34,027 nt of DNA. It comes from an uncultured Clostridia bacterium (GTDB taxonomy: Bacteria; Bacillota; Clostridia; Lachnospirales; Anaerotignaceae). The stretch covers positions 1 to 34,027 of the forward strand of contig CAMBLO010000028.1 in assembly GCA_945868505.1 (NCBI GenBank), given 5' to 3'. Below, piece after piece: positions 32,029 through 34,027 of this stretch. The stretch's first letter is position 1. Each line of letters starts with the position of its first letter. The notes below the pieces were generated by a model, which saw nothing but the letters and a program-made list of their open reading frames with translations, was not told where the DNA came from and searched no databases. The position numbers and the translations under genes were made by a program.

Positions 32029-33207
32029 ATGAAAAGAAAACTTGCATTGCTGCTGACGGCGGTTTTCCTGTTTTCCGGCTGCGGAAAAAGCCAGCCCACT
32101 TTCACTGCCACGGCGGGGGAAGCAGAACCCATCATCAAGACCGTGAAGTTGGCAGTGGTGGGGGATATCATGGTGCATGATTATCAGTATAACGAAGCCT
32201 ATGACCCTGCCACGGGGGAATATGATTTCATGCACAATTTTCAGGATGTGAAGAAATATTTCGCAGGGAATGACCTTGTCATCGGCAATCTGGAGCTGAC
32301 CTTTGGCGGCCCTGACCGTCCCTATGCCTCCTTCCCCTGCTTTAATACGCCCGATAGCTTTCTGGATGCGGTGCAGGATGCAGGCTTCAACCTGCTGACC
32401 ACTGCCAATAATCACTGCATGGATACGGGGCAGGCAGGGCTGGTTCGCACCTTGGACAAGCTGGATGAAGCCGGTATCGAACATTTCGGCACCTATCGTT
32501 CTCAGGAGGAGAGGGATACCATCCTTTATCGGGATGTGAATGGCATCCGCTTTGCCTTCCTTTCCTATACCTATGGCACCAATGGCATCCCTGTGCCGGA
32601 GGACTATCTGGTAAATCTCATTGATTCGGATACCATGGTTTCTGATATCAAAGAAGCCAGAAAAAATGCCGATGTGGTGGTGGTGATGCCCCACATGGGC
32701 AATGAATATGAAACATACCCCAGAGATATTTTTGTGGAATGGGCAGACCTGATGTTTGAAGCCGGGGCAGATATCGTTTTGGCAAGCCATCCTCATGTTT
32801 TGCAGAAAATGGAATATCGCACCCTTGACCATGGCGATGGTGCCCATGATGGATTCATCATTTATTCCCTTGGGAACTTTATATCTTCTCAGACAACACC
32901 GCCCAGAAACGCTTCCATTGTTTTGCATTTGACGGTGGAACAGATTGCCGATGAACCGCCTTCTGTGAAGGAGGTTTCCTTCGTGCCCATTTGGACCCAG
33001 TTCAGAAATGCACAAAATCAGGATGAATTTGTGGTGCGCAGTGTCTATGAAAGGCTGAGTTTATCACAATCCGAAAAGGATGCCCAGATTCGGAAGAAAG
33101 ACCAAGCCCGATTGGAGGAAATCCATAAAGAGACAGCCTGCTTCCTTTTGGAAAGGGATATTCCCCTTTCTGAAATGCAGGAAGAATACATTTTCCCGAA
33201 ACCATAA
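32029..33207 (+). CDS. CapA-family lipoprotein (metallophosphatase fold)
   Basis: A 392-residue protein. Lipobox LFSGC gives a lipid-anchored Cys near residue 18. The remainder is a CapA/PgsA-type domain with metallophosphoesterase motifs in order: VGDIMVHD, GNLELTF, TTANNHCMDTG, VVVMPHMGNEYE, ASHPHVLQ and SLGNFISS. CapA/PgsA is required for poly-gamma-glutamate synthesis in Bacillus, but many clostridia carry stand-alone members of unknown role, and no capB or capC gene is seen here. ATG 32029 was chosen over an adjacent ATG (32026) for spacing to AAGGAGG (8 nt against 5). Confidence 0.9.
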   Translation: MKRKLALLLTAVFLFSGCGKSQPTFTATAGEAEPIIKTVKLAVVGDIMVHDYQYNEAYDPATGEYDFMHNFQDVKKYFAGNDLVIGNLELTFGGPDRPYASFPCFNTPDSFLDAVQDAGFNLLTTANNHCMDTGQAGLVRTLDKLDEAGIEHFGTYRSQEERDTILYRDVNGIRFAFLSYTYGTNGIPVPEDYLVNLIDSDTMVSDIKEARKNADVVVVMPHMGNEYETYPRDIFVEWADLMFEAGADIVLASHPHVLQKMEYRTLDHGDGAHDGFIIYSLGNFISSQTTPPRNASIVLHLTVEQIADEPPSVKEVSFVPIWTQFRNAQNQDEFVVRSVYERLSLSQSEKDAQIRKKDQARLEEIHKETACFLLERDIPLSEMQEEYIFPKP

Positions 33208-33216
33208 AATTTTCTC

Positions 33217-33245
33217 TTGTCATGCAAGGAAAGTTGTGGTACGAT
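33217..33245 (+). promoter_or_regulatory. Promoter of the GntR-family regulator gene
   Basis: TTGTCA (33217-33222), 17 bp, TACGAT (33240-33245), about 45 bp before the start codon. Confidence 0.65.
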
Positions 33246-33289
33246 AATGTTCATACAAAAATACAAAAGATAAAGGGAGGAATCCTGTT

Positions 33290-34021
33290 ATGAATGAAAG
33301 AGATTATCTGGCGGAAAATGCCGCCTATTTGAAAAAAGATTTGGGGCGGAGCAATATTTCCCAGAATTTGTTCCAGCGGTTCAAAGAACTGATCACCAGC
33401 GGCAAACTGCCTGCCGGTTATATGATGCCCAATGAAAATATCGTCAGCGAACAGCTTGGCATCGGCAGAAGCACCCTGCGGGAGGCTTATACGGCTTTGG
33501 CGGTGTTTGGCTTCATCCGCCGTTCCAAAGCGGGCACTTTTGTCAGTGAAATCGATAATATCGTAAATATTGCACCTTTCAGCATTACTGTGGAAAATTC
33601 AGACCTGAGTGACCTTCTGGAATTTCGCTATATGTTGGAAGGGGAGACAGCCAGCTATGCGGCAAAGCGGGCCACCAGAGAGGATATTGCCCAACTGGAA
33701 TATTATTTTGAAAAGATGAAGGAGCATCGCCACGATGTGAACCAGTTTGTGGATTATGACTCCATGTTTCATATGCAGGTGGCAGTGGCCACCCATAATA
33801 AGCTTTTGATGAGTACTATGATGGCTTCCAAGGATTCCTTTGAAAAGGGCATCCGCCTTGCTATGAGGGAATCCCTGACCCAGAACCCTAGGGTTATCGA
33901 TGTTACCATTGAGCTTCATGGGAAGATCATAGAAGCTATTAAGGGCGGAGATTTTCAGACGGCTTATACGGCTATGCGGGAGCATATTTCTTATGTAAAC
34001 CTTACGGTAAAATACGGCTAA
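33290..34021 (+). CDS. GntR-family regulator, FadR (FCD) subfamily
   Basis: A 243-residue transcription factor. The N-terminal winged helix (about 22-85) has the GntR pattern LPNENIVSEQLGIGRSTLREAYTAL...GFIRRSKAGTFV with a small variation (MMPNEN). The all-helical FCD ligand domain (about 105-240) has candidate metal-binding residues Asp147, His151, His210 and His232. FCD regulators sense organic acids, sugar acids or amino acids and usually control a neighbouring catabolic operon, which would lie beyond the right edge. GGGAGG lies about 9 nt before ATG, and it has its own promoter. The gene is complete, ending 6 nt before the window end. Confidence 0.92.
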   Translation: MNERDYLAENAAYLKKDLGRSNISQNLFQRFKELITSGKLPAGYMMPNENIVSEQLGIGRSTLREAYTALAVFGFIRRSKAGTFVSEIDNIVNIAPFSITVENSDLSDLLEFRYMLEGETASYAAKRATREDIAQLEYYFEKMKEHRHDVNQFVDYDSMFHMQVAVATHNKLLMSTMMASKDSFEKGIRLAMRESLTQNPRVIDVTIELHGKIIEAIKGGDFQTAYTAMREHISYVNLTVKYG

Positions 34022-34027
34022 TAAAAG

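Overview
The window is the replication-origin region of a low-to-medium-GC Firmicute, most likely in the class Clostridia. It carries the conserved order rpmH-rnpA-yidD-yidC-jag-mnmE...mnmG-rsmG-noc on one side and dnaA-dnaN-yaaA-recF-gyrB-gyrA on the other. A Lachnospirales or Anaerotignum-like member is a guess from gene order, ribosome binding sites and protein style, not a proven assignment. Gene strand switches at the origin: almost everything left of about 14.8 kb is on the minus strand and everything right of 15.4 kb is on the plus strand, so genes run with the replication forks. The one exception is a three-gene plus-strand operon at 0.9-2.8 kb, which runs head-on to the left fork.

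Left edge to 5.5 kb: a GC-rich, hairpin-rich stretch of unknown identity; a three-tRNA operon (Thr, Tyr, initiator fMet) with a clear sigma-A promoter and terminator; a small membrane protein; an operon of an alpha/beta-hydrolase-fold protein lacking the usual catalytic residues plus two tandem hotdog thioesterases; a lipoprotein, a small hypothetical protein and a Xre regulator with an operator-like inverted repeat; and the nucleoid occlusion protein Noc with no ParA gene beside it. From 5.9 to 14.8 kb lie rsmG, an unknown gene, mnmG, a MATE transporter, mnmE, jag, yidC, yidD, rnpA and rpmH: tRNA wobble modification, membrane protein insertion, RNase P protein and ribosomal protein L34.

The origin appears bipartite. 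One DnaA-box cluster lies between rpmH and dnaA, with a perfect box inside the dnaA promoter spacer. A second lies between dnaA and dnaN and ends in a box, a short GC stretch, a DnaA-trio-like TAC repeat and an AT-rich segment, the layout of the Bacillus subtilis unwinding system.

The right arm holds dnaN, yaaA, three genes interrupting the usual yaaA-recF junction, recF, gyrB and gyrA, then a structured RNA-like segment, a voltage-gated K+ channel-like protein, a secreted copper-amine-oxidase-N-domain protein with a fossil duplicate of its domain downstream, a zinc-ribbon/TPM-domain pair, a small membrane protein, a CapA-family lipoprotein and an FCD-type GntR regulator.

The most unusual feature is a family of at least six mosaic hairpin repeats, about 90-260 bp each, placed between housekeeping genes (noc/rsmG, mnmG/MATE, mnmE/jag, dnaA/dnaN, dnaN/yaaA, gyrB/gyrA). 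The copies share linker sequences, while their hairpin stems differ in a base-pair-preserving way. Two copies flank dnaN and the unwinding region as near-perfect 56-bp inverted repeats. I see no CRISPR array, insertion sequence or prophage.
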